From the NCBI RefSeq assembly GCF_023073355.1, contig NZ_JADPJI010000002.1, forward strand, positions 558,001 to 622,000: DNA of 64,000 bases, given 5' to 3'. The translations under genes and the position numbers were made by a program. How positions within the stretch are numbered: position 1 is the stretch's first letter; every line of letters starts with the position of its first letter. The notes beneath the pieces are model-generated. The model was not told the DNA's origin and did no database searches. It saw only the letters and a list, made by a program, of their open reading frames with translations. Shown here one piece after another: positions 25,503 to 34,998 of this stretch. This DNA is from Bradyrhizobium sp. 199 (GTDB lineage Bacteria > Pseudomonadota > Alphaproteobacteria > Rhizobiales > Xanthobacteraceae).

Positions 25503-26327
25503 ATGCCCACCATCACCACCAAAGACGGCGTCGAGATCTTCTACAAGGATTGGGGAAGTGGTCAGCCGATCGTGTTCAGCCATGGCTGGCCATTGTCAGC
25601 GGACGACTGGGACGCGCAGATGATTTTCTTCGTCAACAACGGCTACCGCGTCATCGCCCATGACCGCCGCGGCCACGGCCGCTCGTCGCAGGTCTCCGAC
25701 GGCCATGACATGGACCACTATGCCGACGACCTCGCGGCCGTCACCGCGCATCTCGACCTCAAGAACGCCATTCATGTCGGCCATTCCACCGGTGGCGGCG
25801 AGGTCGTGCATTACATCGCGCGCCACGGCGAGAGCCGGGTGGCGAAGGCAGCGATCCTCTCCGCGGTGCCGCCGCTGATGGTGCAGACTGCAGCCAATCC
25901 CGGTGGCCTGCCGAAGAGCGTGTTCGAGGATCTCCAGAAGCAGCTCGCCGCCAGCCGCACGCAATTCTATCGCGATCTCCCGGCCGGCCCGTTCTACGGC
26001 TACAATCGTCCCGGCGCAAAACCATCGGAAGCGGTTATCCAGAACTGGTGGCGCCAGGGCATGATGGGTGGCGCGAAAGCGCATTACGACGGCATCGTCG
26101 CGTTCTCCCAGACCGACTTCACCGAAGACCTCAAGAAGATCAACGTGCCCGTGCTGGTGATGCACGGCGACGACGACCAGATCGTGCCTCACGCCGATTC
26201 CGCCCCGCTCTCGGCCAAGCTGCTGAAGAACGGCACGCTGAAAACCTACAGGGGCTTCCCGCACGGCATGCCGACCACGCACGCCGAAACCATCAACGCG
26301 GACCTCCTGGCGTTCTTCAGGGAGTGA
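25503..26327 (+). CDS. Alpha/beta hydrolase, non-heme chloroperoxidase-like
   Basis: A 274-residue serine hydrolase. The catalytic Ser is in [11 protein letters not shown] (about residue 98), Asp in [10 protein letters not shown] and His in [26 protein letters not shown] forms the oxyanion-hole region. This is the cofactor-free haloperoxidase/esterase group, also used as perhydrolases. An AAAGGAG lies just before the ATG. Metal or heme is not expected. Confidence 0.92.
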   Translation: MPTITTKDGVEIFYKDWGSGQPIVFSHGWPLSADDWDAQMIFFVNNGYRVIAHDRRGHGRSSQVSDGHDMDHYADDLAAVTAHLDLKNAIHVGHSTGGGEVVHYIARHGESRVAKAAILSAVPPLMVQTAANPGGLPKSVFEDLQKQLAASRTQFYRDLPAGPFYGYNRPGAKPSEAVIQNWWRQGMMGGAKAHYDGIVAFSQTDFTEDLKKINVPVLVMHGDDDQIVPHADSAPLSAKLLKNGTLKTYRGFPHGMPTTHAETINADLLAFFRE

Positions 26328-26333
26328 GGCACC

Positions 26334-26480
26334 TCACTTCAAGATGGCCCTGATCGCATCGAAGGTGCGCTTGACGAAAGTCTCCGGCTTCTCCCGCGCG
26401 CCGTCGCCGATCCAGCTTTCGCCGCCGACGCGCAGAACTGGTCTGTTGTGGGATGTCTCGGCGACATTGACCTGTGTATC
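26334..26480 (-). pseudogene. Orphan C-terminal fragment of an unidentified protein
   Basis: On the reverse strand an open frame reads HNRPVLRVGGESWIGDGA, then REKPETFVKRTFDAIRAILK and stops at 26334. The amino-acid composition looks like a real protein end, but no ATG, GTG or TTG precedes it in frame within the fragment, and the frame runs into the opposite-strand epimerase gene. It is read as the decayed end of a lost gene. The family could not be named. Confidence 0.3.
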
Positions 26481-26534
26481 CTTCGGCGAGATCGCGGCCG
26501 CCGCATGAGCCGCGAACCTGTTGGGGACGTCCCG

Positions 26535-27194
26535 ATGCAAGTCATTATCTTCGGCGCGACCGGCATGGTCGGGCAGGGCGTCTTGCGCGAATGCCTGATC
26601 GATGCCGGCATCGACCGTGTGCTCGTGGTCGGCCGCAGCCCGACGGGCGTGCGCAACGCCAAGCTCGTCGAGATCATCCACGACAATTTTCTGGACTATT
26701 CGAAGATCGAAACGCAGCTCACCGGCTTTGACGCCTGCTTCTTCTGCCTCGGCGTCTCCTCGATCGGCATGAGCGAGCAGCGCTACCGGCATCTCACCTA
26801 TGACCTCACGCTCGCGGCAGCGACGACGCTGGCGCGCCTCAACCCGCAGATGACCTTCACCTACGTCACGGGGGCCGGCACAGATTCCACCGAGCAGGGT
26901 TCGCGGATGTGGGCGCGGATCAAGGGCAAGACCGAGAACGATCTGCTCAAGCTGCCGTTCAGGGCTGCCTATATGTTCCGGCCCGGCGCGATCCAGCCCC
27001 TGCACGGCGCCCGTTCCAAGACCGCCTGGGTGCAGGCGGTCTATACGGCAAGCTGGCCCCTCTGGTCGGTGCTGCGCCGGCTCTCGCCGCGGCTCGTCAC
27101 CTCCACCGAGCAGATCGGCCGCGCCATGATCCACGTCGCCCGGGAGGGGTATCCGCGGAAGGTGCTGGAGATGGAGGATATCAATAGCCTCTAA
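26535..27194 (+). CDS. NAD(P)-binding epimerase-like protein
   Basis: A 219-residue Rossmann-fold protein of the NAD-dependent epimerase/NmrA-like group. The dinucleotide motif IFGATGMVGQGVLRECL is at the N-terminus; later CFFCLGVSS, YVTGAGTD and RPGAIQPLHG are typical of the short YwnB-like atypical SDRs. The frame is open upstream to 26448, but the ATG at 26535 places the glycine motif at the usual position. No partners in an operon. Confidence 0.85.
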   Translation: MQVIIFGATGMVGQGVLRECLIDAGIDRVLVVGRSPTGVRNAKLVEIIHDNFLDYSKIETQLTGFDACFFCLGVSSIGMSEQRYRHLTYDLTLAAATTLARLNPQMTFTYVTGAGTDSTEQGSRMWARIKGKTENDLLKLPFRAAYMFRPGAIQPLHGARSKTAWVQAVYTASWPLWSVLRRLSPRLVTSTEQIGRAMIHVAREGYPRKVLEMEDINSL

Positions 27195-27276
27195 CCGGCC
27201 GGCCCGTTAATTTGGACGGAAATTTCGGGGCCTGTGCGCGTTGAGCCGGGTCCACTCCGAAGGAGAAGCGTCGGCG

Positions 27277-27726
27277 ATGCCGCCCCAGCTCAAACTGATC
27301 GCACTCGACGCCGACGATCTCGCCGTGATCTCGACCCATGTCCAGGACGCCCGCGTCCACGCCTCCGACATCATCTGGCGGCAAAGCGAGAAGCGGCTCG
27401 TTGTCGGGATGAGCCGGCTGGACTGGGAGCAGACGCTGGAGGGCGAGAGCGAGCCGCGCCGGCTGGTCGCCGCGCTCCGCTTCGACCGCGTGCTCGCCTG
27501 CAAGTCGCGTAACATCGACATGGCTGCTCCCGAGACGGTCCTCGACCTCGTCGGCATCGAATTTCACCCCAGGGACGGGCGCGACGAGGAGCCCGCCGGC
27601 AGCGCCCTGCTTCTGTTCGCCCAGGGTGGCGCCATCCGGCTCGACGTCGAATGCCTGGAATGCGAGTTGACTGACCTCGGGGCGGACGCATTCGGAACGG
27701 GGTTGGAGATCGAGGGGGAGGTGTGA
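27277..27726 (+). CDS. DUF2948-family protein
   Basis: A 149-residue protein of unknown function found before hisD in Rhizobiales. Recognisable are LIALDADDLAVISTHVQDA, a central RLVAALRFDRVL and a C-terminal AQGGAIRLDVECLECEL. The start at 27277 is chosen by the conserved beginning; TTG at 27241 is also in frame, and AAGGAG lies 12 bases upstream. The conserved neighbourhood suggests a housekeeping role. Confidence 0.85.
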   Translation: MPPQLKLIALDADDLAVISTHVQDARVHASDIIWRQSEKRLVVGMSRLDWEQTLEGESEPRRLVAALRFDRVLACKSRNIDMAAPETVLDLVGIEFHPRDGRDEEPAGSALLLFAQGGAIRLDVECLECELTDLGADAFGTGLEIEGEV

Positions 27727-27871
27727 GGTTGCCTGTATACCAGCCGCACCGCCTCGCCCTCCGTGCCAGAACGGCGCCTTGCGAGGGTTGACGCCGCTTC
27801 CCCGCCGCGCCATTGAGCAGGGGACCTGGTGCGCCAATCCGCCCCAAGACCAGCCAGAAGCCAAGCCAGAC

Positions 27872-29167
27872 ATGCCCGTTCGCCTCGACCGCAGCAGCGC
27901 CGATTTTGACCAGCGATTCGCGGCCTTCCTCGCCGCGAAGCGCGAGGCCTCGGCCGACGTCGAGGCCGCCGCGCGCGTGATCGTCGACGACGTCGCCAGG
28001 CGGGGCGACGTGGCGCTGCTCGAGGCCACGGCAAAGTTCGACCGGCTGACGCTGGATGCATCCAACCTTCGCGTCACCGCCGCCGAGATCGAAGCCGCGA
28101 CAAAGGCCTGCGACGCCGCGACGCTGGACGCGCTCAAGCTCGCGCGCGACCGCATCGAGGCCTATCACCGTCGCCAGCTGCCCACGGACGAACGCTTCAC
28201 AGACCCGCTCGGCGTCGAGCTCGGCTGGCGCTATACCGCAATCGAATCTGCCGGCCTCTATGTGCCGGGCGGCACCGCGGCCTATCCGTCGTCGGTGCTG
28301 ATGAACGCAGTGCCCGCAAGAGTCGCGGGCGTCGCGCGCGTCGTGATGGTGGTGCCCTCGCCGGACGGCAAGCTCAATCCGCTGGTGCTGGCGGCGGCGC
28401 GTCTCGGCGGCGTCACCGAGATTTACCGCGTCGGCGGCGCGCAGGCCGTGGCTGCCCTTGCGCACGGCACCGCAACCATCGCGCCGGTCGCCAAGATCGT
28501 CGGCCCCGGCAATGCCTACGTCGCCGCCGCCAAGCGGCTGGTGTTCGGCAAGGTAGGCATCGACATGATCGCCGGTCCGTCCGAAGTGCTGGTGATTGCC
28601 GACGACACGGGCAATGCCGACTGGATCGCGGCCGATCTCCTCGCGCAGGCCGAGCACGATGCCAGCGCGCAGTCGATCCTGATCACTGACTCCGCACGGC
28701 TTGCCGCCGATGTCGAGAAGGCGGTGGATGCGCAGCTGAAGACGCTGCCGCGCGCCGCGATCGCCAGCGCGTCATGGGCCGAGTTCGGCGCCGTCATCAT
28801 GGTGAATAACCTCGACGACGCCATCCCGCTCGCGGACGCCATCGCCGCCGAGCATCTCGAGATCATGACGCAAGATCCCGACGCGCTCGCGGCGAAGATC
28901 CGCAACGCGGGCGCGGTCTTCCTCGGCGCGCATACGCCCGAGGCGATCGGCGATTATGTCGGCGGCTCCAACCACGTGCTGCCGACGGCGCGCTCGGCGC
29001 GATTCTCCTCGGGGCTTTCGGTGCACGACTTCATGAAGCGCACCTCCATCCTGAAATGCGGCCCGGATCAGCTGCGCGCGCTGGGTCCGGCCGCGATGAC
29101 GCTCGGCAAGGCGGAGGGGCTCGATGCCCATTCGCGTTCGATTGGATTGCGCCTCAATCTGTCATGA
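27872..29167 (+). CDS. hisD: Histidinol dehydrogenase
   Basis: A 431-residue zinc-dependent NAD dehydrogenase that carries out the last two oxidations of histidine biosynthesis. Signature segments are [45 protein letters not shown] and [11 protein letters not shown] with zinc ligands. The ATG at 27872 agrees with family starts; upstream frame is open but not conserved. The stop overlaps the start of the UPF0262 gene (ATGA), indicating coupling. Confidence 0.97.
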   Translation: MPVRLDRSSADFDQRFAAFLAAKREASADVEAAARVIVDDVARRGDVALLEATAKFDRLTLDASNLRVTAAEIEAATKACDAATLDALKLARDRIEAYHRRQLPTDERFTDPLGVELGWRYTAIESAGLYVPGGTAAYPSSVLMNAVPARVAGVARVVMVVPSPDGKLNPLVLAAARLGGVTEIYRVGGAQAVAALAHGTATIAPVAKIVGPGNAYVAAAKRLVFGKVGIDMIAGPSEVLVIADDTGNADWIAADLLAQAEHDASAQSILITDSARLAADVEKAVDAQLKTLPRAAIASASWAEFGAVIMVNNLDDAIPLADAIAAEHLEIMTQDPDALAAKIRNAGAVFLGAHTPEAIGDYVGGSNHVLPTARSARFSSGLSVHDFMKRTSILKCGPDQLRALGPAAMTLGKAEGLDAHSRSIGLRLNLS

Positions 29168-29661
29168 CCCAGCCGCCCGAACAGGACGACTCGACCAATC
29201 GCATCGTCGGCGTCACGCTCGACGAAGAATCGATCGGCCGTTCCGGGCCCGATATCGAGCATGAGCGCGCGATCGCCATCTACGACCTCATCGAGCAGAA
29301 CCTGTTCGCGCCGGATGGCGCCGAGGGGAAGGGTCCGTTCACGCTGCATATCGGCATCACCGGCAACCGGCTGATGTTCGACATCCGCCGCGAGGACGGT
29401 ACGCCCGTCGTCGCGCATCTGTTGTCGCTGACGCCGTTCCGGCGGATCGTGAAGGACTATTTCATGATCTGCGACAGCTACTACCAGGCGATCCGCACCG
29501 CGACCCCCGACAAGATCGAGGCCATCGACATGGGCCGCCGCGGCATCCATGACGAGGGATCGCGCACGCTGCAGGAGCGGCTGAAGGGCAAGGTGCGGGT
29601 CGATTTCGAGACCTCGCGCCGGCTGTTCACGCTCATTACTGTCCTGCACTGGAAGGGTTAG
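29164..29661 (+). CDS. UPF0262-family protein
   Basis: A 165-residue alphaproteobacterial protein that commonly follows hisD. Recognised segments include [44 protein letters not shown] and [15 protein letters not shown]. No enzyme motif is evident and the function is unknown. The ATG overlaps the hisD stop codon, so both are translated together. Confidence 0.9.
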   Translation: MTQPPEQDDSTNRIVGVTLDEESIGRSGPDIEHERAIAIYDLIEQNLFAPDGAEGKGPFTLHIGITGNRLMFDIRREDGTPVVAHLLSLTPFRRIVKDYFMICDSYYQAIRTATPDKIEAIDMGRRGIHDEGSRTLQERLKGKVRVDFETSRRLFTLITVLHWKG

Positions 29662-29767
29662 GCGCATGATCCCGAAAAGTGGACACCGGTTTTCGGACCT
29701 GATCATGCGCAAGACAAAAGGCTTTATGGCCCGGAAAAGTGTGCAGCGGTTTTCCGACAAGGCCATG
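29662..29767. repeat. Interspersed repeat, GCATGATCC...GATCATGC type, two tandem units
   Basis: GCGCATGATC and GATCATGCGC flank CACCGGTTTTCGG at 29662-29710. A second unit TATGGCCCGGAAAAG...CGGTTTTCCGACAAGGCCATG follows at 29725-29767. The core CGG-TTTTC matches the copy at 22252. The element separates UPF0262 from the phosphatase gene inside the housekeeping block. Confidence 0.75.
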
Positions 29768-29794
29768 CCCTCCATCAAAACAGGCTAAGCCCGG

Positions 29795-30262
29795 ATGGCT
29801 GCGCCCCCACGCGCACGCGATCCGCAATCGGTGCTGTTCGCCTGTGCGATGAACAGCGTGCGCTCGCCAATGGCCGAGAGCCTGCTGCAGCACATGTTTC
29901 CGCAGGGCCTCTACGTGAGATCGGCCGGCGCGAGGCGCGGCGAGCTCGATCCGTTTGCCGTTGCCGTGATGGCCGAGCTCGGCCAGGACATCGCCGCCCA
30001 CAAGCCGCAGACCTTCGAGGAGCTTGAGGACTGGGAGGGGCTGAATTTCGACCTCATCATCACGCTCTCGCCCGAGGCGCACCACAAGGCGCTGGAACTG
30101 ACACGGACACTCGCGGCCGACGTCGAATACTGGCCGACGCAGGATCCCACCACCATCGAGGGCAGCCGCGACCAGAAGCTTGCCGCGTATCGTGACGTCT
30201 GCGACCAGCTGCTGCTGCGCATCCGCCGGCGCTTCGCAAAGGTGGGCGCCGCGAGCGGGTAG
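29795..30262 (+). CDS. Low-molecular-weight phosphatase-family protein
   Basis: A 155-residue protein of the LMW protein-tyrosine-phosphatase/arsenate-reductase fold. The P-loop reads FACAMNSVRSPMAE, giving the nucleophilic Cys and Arg-Ser spacing of C-x5-R-S, and the general-acid Asp lies in WPTQDPT. The canonical loop is C-x4-C-R-S; here the second cysteine is replaced by Val, so a disulfide-protected redox form is not possible. In Rhizobiales this gene sits between UPF0262 and maf. Confidence 0.88.
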   Translation: MAAPPRARDPQSVLFACAMNSVRSPMAESLLQHMFPQGLYVRSAGARRGELDPFAVAVMAELGQDIAAHKPQTFEELEDWEGLNFDLIITLSPEAHHKALELTRTLAADVEYWPTQDPTTIEGSRDQKLAAYRDVCDQLLLRIRRRFAKVGAASG

Positions 30263-30542
30263 CTCTCGTGCCCCGGACCAGCGTAGCGTACGAGGATGCG
30301 CTGCAGAGCAGGCGCGATCTCTCCGCAAGCGCAAGCTCCTGGGTCCCGGCTCAACGTCGCAGCGTTTCATGCCGCGCCGCGTCCGGGACGCGAGACCGGC
30401 GTAACACCCGCGTCACAGACTGAGGGCACAGCCATGTCGGAAACCTCGAATCACCAAACTGAGGTTCCCGGGTTGTGAAATCAGCCCCCTTCCGATAGGT
30501 TCCGCGCGCAATTCACCCCCGCTTCATCCCCCAAATTACCTG

Positions 30543-31175
30543 ATGCTTGGCCGCCCCAAATTCGTACTTGCCTCCGGTTCGCCGCGACGGCTGTCGCTGC
30601 TCAACCAGGCCGGCATCGAGCCGGACGCGCTCCGGCCGGCCGACGTCGACGAGACGCCGAGGCGGGGCGAACTGCCGCGCGCCTGCGCCAATCGGCTTGC
30701 CCGCGCCAAGGCCGATGCGGCCCTGAAGTCGGTGCAACTCGACGACGAGCTGCGCGGCGCCTTCATACTCGCCGCCGATACCGTGGTGGCGGTCGGCCGC
30801 CGCATCCTGCCCAAGGCCAATCTGGTCGACGAAGCCGCGCAGTGCCTGCGCCTGCTGTCGGGCCGCAACCACCGCGTCTACACCGCGATCTGCCTCGTCA
30901 CGCCGCGCGAGGCCTTCCGCCAGCGCTTGGTCGAGACCCGCGTCCGCTTCAAGCGCCTCTCGGAAGACGACATCCAGGCCTATATCGGCTCCGGCGAATG
31001 GCGCGGGAAAGCCGGCGGCTACGCCGTGCAGGGCATCGCCGGCTCCTTCGCGGTGAAGATGGTGGGCTCCTACACCAACGTGGTCGGCCTGCCGCTCTAC
31101 GAGACCACCACGCTGCTCGGCGGCGAAGGCTTCCCGATCCGCTTCGGCTGGCTCAACGCCACCACCACGGTGTGA
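30543..31175 (+). CDS. maf: Maf-family nucleotide pyrophosphatase
   Basis: A 210-residue Maf/HAM1-like nucleoside triphosphate pyrophosphatase that hydrolyses dTTP, UTP and modified nucleotides and can arrest septum formation. The N-terminal [18 protein letters not shown] is diagnostic; [13 protein letters not shown] carries the catalytic acid. The final [14 protein letters not shown] region is also conserved. The initiation factor gene infA, often just before maf in related genomes, is absent: the 280 bases upstream show no such open frame. Confidence 0.95.
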   Translation: MLGRPKFVLASGSPRRLSLLNQAGIEPDALRPADVDETPRRGELPRACANRLARAKADAALKSVQLDDELRGAFILAADTVVAVGRRILPKANLVDEAAQCLRLLSGRNHRVYTAICLVTPREAFRQRLVETRVRFKRLSEDDIQAYIGSGEWRGKAGGYAVQGIAGSFAVKMVGSYTNVVGLPLYETTTLLGGEGFPIRFGWLNATTTV

Positions 31176-31321
31176 GCCGACAAGCCGCAGCCCAACAAAA
31201 ATCGCGAAAACAACCCCATGCACAGTAGAATGGGCTTGCCGAGGGCATGCGCCGCAGCCTTGGGAACCCGTTTGCTGACGGGCACTTGCCCCCTTTCAGC
31301 CCCCTGCAAGCTGCCGACATC

Positions 31322-31504
31322 ATGGACGACCAGATCAAAAATCCCGCCAGCCCGTTCAAAACCTGCCCGATCTGCGGCAAGCCGCAGTCGGAAGCCACCC
31401 GTCCGTTCTGCTCCTCGCGCTGCCGCGACGTCGACCTGAACCGCTGGCTGAAAGGTTCCTACGTCATCCCCGGCCGCGACGACGAGGTGGATGACGTCGA
31501 ATAG
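31322..31504 (+). CDS. yacG: DNA gyrase inhibitor YacG
   Basis: A 60-residue zinc-finger protein which in E. coli binds GyrB and inhibits gyrase. Four Cys ligands are seen in TCPICGK and FCSSRCRDVDLN, followed by WLKGSYVIPG. The frame is open to 31247 but the ATG at 31322 gives the family length. It follows maf on the same strand after 146 bases and is followed by tRNA-Phe, as in other Rhizobiales. Confidence 0.93.
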   Translation: MDDQIKNPASPFKTCPICGKPQSEATRPFCSSRCRDVDLNRWLKGSYVIPGRDDEVDDVE

Positions 31505-31689
31505 TAAATCAAATCAATGTCTTGGTTGGATGACCAGCCTGCCGAGCGCCAGCCGCGGCAAGCCCGTCCCGCCCTGTGCACAACCGGGCGGCGCCCTGCG
31601 AAACCACTTGGCAAAGCCGGGTGGACAGGCCGCCCGGAGCCCACTATAAACCGCCCGCTCGATGGGCTTTGGCCCCTCTCTTGGAGCAC

Positions 31690-31765
31690 GCCCAGGTAGC
31701 TCAGTTGGTAGAGCATGCGACTGAAAATCGCAGTGTCGGTGGTTCGATTCCGCCCCTGGGCACCA
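31690..31765 (+). tRNA. tRNA-Phe (anticodon GAA)
   Basis: The gene runs GCCCAGGTAGCTCAGTTGG ... CCTGGGCACCA. Acceptor arms GCCCAGG/CCTGGGC pair fully. The anticodon stem TGCGA/TCGCA holds loop CTGAAAA, giving anticodon GAA. The TPsiC loop is GGTTCGATTCC. CCA is encoded; length 76. Confidence 0.97.
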
Positions 31766-32047
31766 TCCTCTTCGGCGTCAGCCTTGATCAATCCACTCGC
31801 GCCGTCTGCCGCGACCGCAGGTAGCCGCCGAGTGCGGCCAGAGCGGGGCTTAGCGGCAAGTAGAGAGCACGTTCAGCCATAGGTGGCCGGTGCCGTTGAC
31901 CACGCGTAAACGCCGAGGCCGACGCACAGAATGGACGCAAGCGCGCCGTTCAGCCCAGACCGCGCCCTCCATTCCTGGCACTCCGCTTGCTCAGTCGAAG
32001 CCAAAGCGCGGTCTCAATAGAGAGGCCGTTTCAGGTTGAGGCAAGCG
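31766..32047. other. Intergenic region with a weak membrane-like open frame
   Basis: On the reverse strand an open frame ending at 31873 reads SGLNGALASILCVGLGVYAW, a plausible membrane helix, but the only start would be a TTG at 32004 without a ribosome-binding site. It is left as a note. No other feature was seen. Confidence 0.3.
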
Positions 32048-32296
32048 ATGCAGGAAGTGTCCCGTTCTGGTGCTGCCGGTGAACTCCGGCTCGACGCGCT
32101 GATCGCCGATTTGTGGTGGCGCGTTCGGCTCTTGAATACCGATATTCTCGAGCTGGAGGCGAAATCCGGCCTGTTTGACGTGCATCAGCCGACTTATCCG
32201 CTGCTTGCACTTAACCTTCGCGCGCGACGGGACAATCTGGTCTCCACGATCGGCGTGCTCGAGGAACGTGCGAAATCGGTATCCGAAGCGGCTTGA
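32048..32296 (+). CDS. Small hypothetical protein
   Basis: An 82-residue protein, mostly helical, with DALIADLWWRVRLLNTDILELEA and a later ARRDNLVSTIGVLEERAK. TGAGG precedes the ATG at a normal distance. No family is recognised and no signal peptide or membrane segment is present. Its stop overlaps the first codon of the next open frame. Confidence 0.5.
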   Translation: MQEVSRSGAAGELRLDALIADLWWRVRLLNTDILELEAKSGLFDVHQPTYPLLALNLRARRDNLVSTIGVLEERAKSVSEAA

Positions 32297-32958
32297 GAGC
32301 GGTCTCTGGCACAATCTCACCGACGCCGGCAACGGCCGCCCCGAACTCGGACGTCGCGAAGCTTGCCAAGCTCGCCGCCACCACGAGCGACTGCGTCGGC
32401 GGCTGCCAGTCGAGCTTCAGGTCGGGCGACAAGCCCTGGGTTGGTGGCATCGCCACCGGCGGCGTGTACTCGGCAACGTGTCGCAATGTCGGCAACTACA
32501 AGAGCTACGACGAGTGCAAGGAAGCCGGGCGCGTCACCGGCTGGCCATTGGGCGAGACCTCGGCGTATTGCAGCAGCGTGGGTTGTCAGCGGGCTGGCGC
32601 TGAAATGGCGGGGCGGCTGGCGTTGGAGGCCGGCTTGCGGGGCGCACGAGACATGCGAGATCGTGTCGGTCGCGGCGTGGCCTCTCGGCCTCATGACAGG
32701 AATATCTCCGTCACCGAAACGCGGCGACACCGCCTAGGGGATCTGCTCGACCGATTTCTGGAACAAGCCTTCCGCACCGATGCGTACCGCTGCGACATCA
32801 CCTTCAACGATGACGGCAGCTGGACCTATCTGATCCAGACCGAGTTGTTCGTACGCGGCGCGCCGTTCAATCACCGACACCAACACGCTGCAGCTGGTCG
32901 CGCCGCCGAAGCTCAATCCGCTGGCGGCGATCGTGAACGATCGCGCCAGGGAGAGTGA
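32293..32958 (+). pseudogene. Composite decayed region: cysteine-rich fragment and FABP/heme-binding-barrel remnant
   Basis: The first part of this 221-codon frame has cysteines in SDCVGGCQSSF and SYDECKEAGRV, with no known family. From about 32790 the frame reads YRCDITFNDDGSWTYLIQT, typical of the end of a FABP-like heme-binding beta-barrel protein. After NH at about 32875 the homology moves to another frame as DTNTLQLVAPPKLNPLAA, implying loss of one base, and then runs in frame into the next gene. The barrel N-terminus is missing. The two parts are unrelated, so the open frame is an accident of rearrangement. Confidence 0.5.
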
Positions 32959-33001
32959 GGCGGCGATTGACCCGCGGCCTGAGCACAGCCCGGAGAATTG
33001 C

Positions 33002-33712
33002 ATGAAACCGTATGTCATCTGTCTGATGCACTCCAGCCTCGATGGCCGCACCCACCCCAGCCGTTGGCGCCCGAAGGGGGCGGGGACGGACTGGTTCGAG
33101 AAGGTCCACGACGAGCTCGGCGGCGATGCATGGATGATCGGCCGCGTCACCGGGTCGGAGTTCGCCAAGGGCAAGCCCTATCCCGCGATGAATGACGTGA
33201 GACTGCCGCGTGAAAACTGGTTCGCGCGGCGCGATGCGAAAACCTACGGCGTCGTGCTCGATGGGCAAGGCAAGATCGGCTGGGGCCGCTCCGATATCGG
33301 GGGTGATCCAATCGTGGTGGTGCTGACCGAAAGCGTGCCGGATGCGCATCTCGCCGGCCTGCGTGGCGACCGCGTGTCCTACGTCTTCGCCGGCAAGTCC
33401 GAAATCGACCTGGCGCTGACACTCGACGTTCTCAACCGTGAGCTCGGAGTGAAGCGCCTGCTGGTGGAAGGCGGCGGCGTTGCCAATGGCGCGTTTCTGC
33501 GGGCCGGTCTCATCGACGAACTCAACCTGATCCTCAGCCCCGCGATCGACGGCGCAACGGGCGCGCCGTTCGTGTTCTCCTCGACTGAGGCGGACAGCGA
33601 CAAGCGCGCGCCGATCGCCGCGCTGACGCTGGAGAGCACCCGCGAGCTCGGCGGCGGTGTTCTGCTGCTGCGCTATTTGATCAGGAACGATCCGCAAGCC
33701 GCGAGCCGGTAA
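33002..33712 (+). CDS. RibD C-terminal domain (dihydrofolate-reductase-like) protein
   Basis: A 236-residue reductase of the DHFR-like fold. It starts with KPYVICLMHSSLDGR, has WMIGRVTGSEFAKG and the NADPH-binding LLVEGGGVANGAFLRAGL, typical of RibD-C reductases. There is no deaminase domain and no riboflavin gene nearby, so it is one of the stand-alone members with unknown substrate. The frame extends upstream through the decayed region, but the ATG at 33002 is where family homology begins. It is followed 9 bases later by an amine oxidase. Confidence 0.88.
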   Translation: MKPYVICLMHSSLDGRTHPSRWRPKGAGTDWFEKVHDELGGDAWMIGRVTGSEFAKGKPYPAMNDVRLPRENWFARRDAKTYGVVLDGQGKIGWGRSDIGGDPIVVVLTESVPDAHLAGLRGDRVSYVFAGKSEIDLALTLDVLNRELGVKRLLVEGGGVANGAFLRAGLIDELNLILSPAIDGATGAPFVFSSTEADSDKRAPIAALTLESTRELGGGVLLLRYLIRNDPQAASR

Positions 33713-33721
33713 AGCGCGGCC

Positions 33722-34993
33722 ATGTCCGAGAGACCGGAGCACATCGTCATCGTCGGCGCAGGCGCCGCCGGCCTGATGGCGGCGCGCGAGTTGGCGCAGG
33801 CCGGCCGGAAGGTGACAGTGCTGGAGGCGCGGGGGCGCTGCGGCGGCCGCATCCATCCGCTGCCGGCCTCGGAATTCGGCTACCCCGCCGGTGGCGGGGC
33901 CGAATTCGTCCATGGCGAGGCGCCCGTCACGCGCGGATTGCTGCGCGAGGCCGGCCTGTCCCTTCAGGAGATCGAGGGCGAGCAGTGGAGCTTTGACGGC
34001 ACGGCGCTCTCGCGCGAACAGCGCGACGATCCGCACAAGGCAGAGCTTCAGGCCGTGCTACGCGACTTGAAGGACGATCTCTCCGTCGCCGAGTTCCTGC
34101 GCCGGCATTTTGCCGGGGACCATTATGCGCCCATGCGCCAGCGGATCGAGCGGATGGTCGAGGGCTATGACGCGGCCGACCCCGAGCGCGCCTCGACCCT
34201 GGCGCTGCGTGAGGAATGGATGGATGGCGGGCACGCTCTGCAGGCGCGCATCGAAGGCGGCTATGGCGCGCTGATCGATTTTCTGGCGAGCGACTGCCGC
34301 AGGCTGGGCGTCACTATCCATCTCGGCTGCGTGGTGTCGGCGATTGAAGAGAACGGCGCCACAGTGGCCGTTCACTGCACCGGCGGGGATGTTCATGGCT
34401 GCGACCGCGTGGTCCTCACCGTGCCGCTGCCGCTGTTGCGCGAGATGGCGCTGCCGGCGAGCGCGCACGCCAAGCTTGCAGCTGCCGACGACATCGGCTT
34501 CGGCAATGTCATCAAGATCCTGCTGCGCTTCGCGCGGCCATGGTGGCGGGAGCGAGGCGGGGATCTCGCAGGCATGACGTTCCTGTTGTCGGATCAGATG
34601 ATCCCGGTGTGGTGGACGCAATATCCGAGCGAGCATGCCGTGCTCACTGGCTGGTTTGGCGGCCCGCGCACGGCGGAGCTGGAAAGCCTCGACCCGCAAG
34701 CACTGATCGAGGCCGGGCTCGGTTCGCTCGCCGCCGTTTTCAAGCTATCGCGCGAAGACATCGCGCGCGAGCTCGTGGCAGCGACGGCGACCAATTGGGC
34801 GCACGATCCCTTCGCCCGCGGCGCCTATTCCTGGGCGATGCCGCAAACGCGCGCGGCACAAGCAATCCTCGCGCGCGCCGATGGCGCGGTGCTGTTCTCC
34901 GGCGAGGCGCTCTATCGCGGAGCCGACATGGGCACGGTGGAAGCGGCGCTGGCGAGCGGCCTGGAAACTGCGGGGATCATTTTGCGGAGCTGA
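33722..34993 (+). CDS. FAD-dependent amine oxidase-family protein
   Basis: A 423-residue flavoprotein of the monoamine/polyamine oxidase group. The FAD motif IVIVGAGAAGLMAARELAQAG is near the N-terminus, followed by TVLEARGRCGGRIHPL and GGGAEFVHGE. At the C-terminus LFSGEALYRGADMGTVEAAL is the FAD-contacting fingerprint. A single start ATG fits. It is probably in an operon with the upstream RibD-C gene. The substrate could be an amine or a protoporphyrinogen-like compound. Confidence 0.9.
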   Translation: MSERPEHIVIVGAGAAGLMAARELAQAGRKVTVLEARGRCGGRIHPLPASEFGYPAGGGAEFVHGEAPVTRGLLREAGLSLQEIEGEQWSFDGTALSREQRDDPHKAELQAVLRDLKDDLSVAEFLRRHFAGDHYAPMRQRIERMVEGYDAADPERASTLALREEWMDGGHALQARIEGGYGALIDFLASDCRRLGVTIHLGCVVSAIEENGATVAVHCTGGDVHGCDRVVLTVPLPLLREMALPASAHAKLAAADDIGFGNVIKILLRFARPWWRERGGDLAGMTFLLSDQMIPVWWTQYPSEHAVLTGWFGGPRTAELESLDPQALIEAGLGSLAAVFKLSREDIARELVAATATNWAHDPFARGAYSWAMPQTRAAQAILARADGAVLFSGEALYRGADMGTVEAALASGLETAGIILRS

Positions 34994-34998
34994 AAAAA

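Noticed and set aside
26339..27134. Long reverse-strand frames opposite the epimerase-like gene
   Set aside because: Only the 3' end beyond the epimerase gene looks protein-like; the rest mirrors the codons of the forward gene.
30435..30479. Fourteen-codon leader peptide-like frame before maf
   Set aside because: It has no run of regulatory codons and no attenuator-like terminator follows.
31873..32004. Reverse-strand 43-codon frame with a membrane-like helix
   Set aside because: It has only a TTG start, no ribosome-binding site and no recognisable family.
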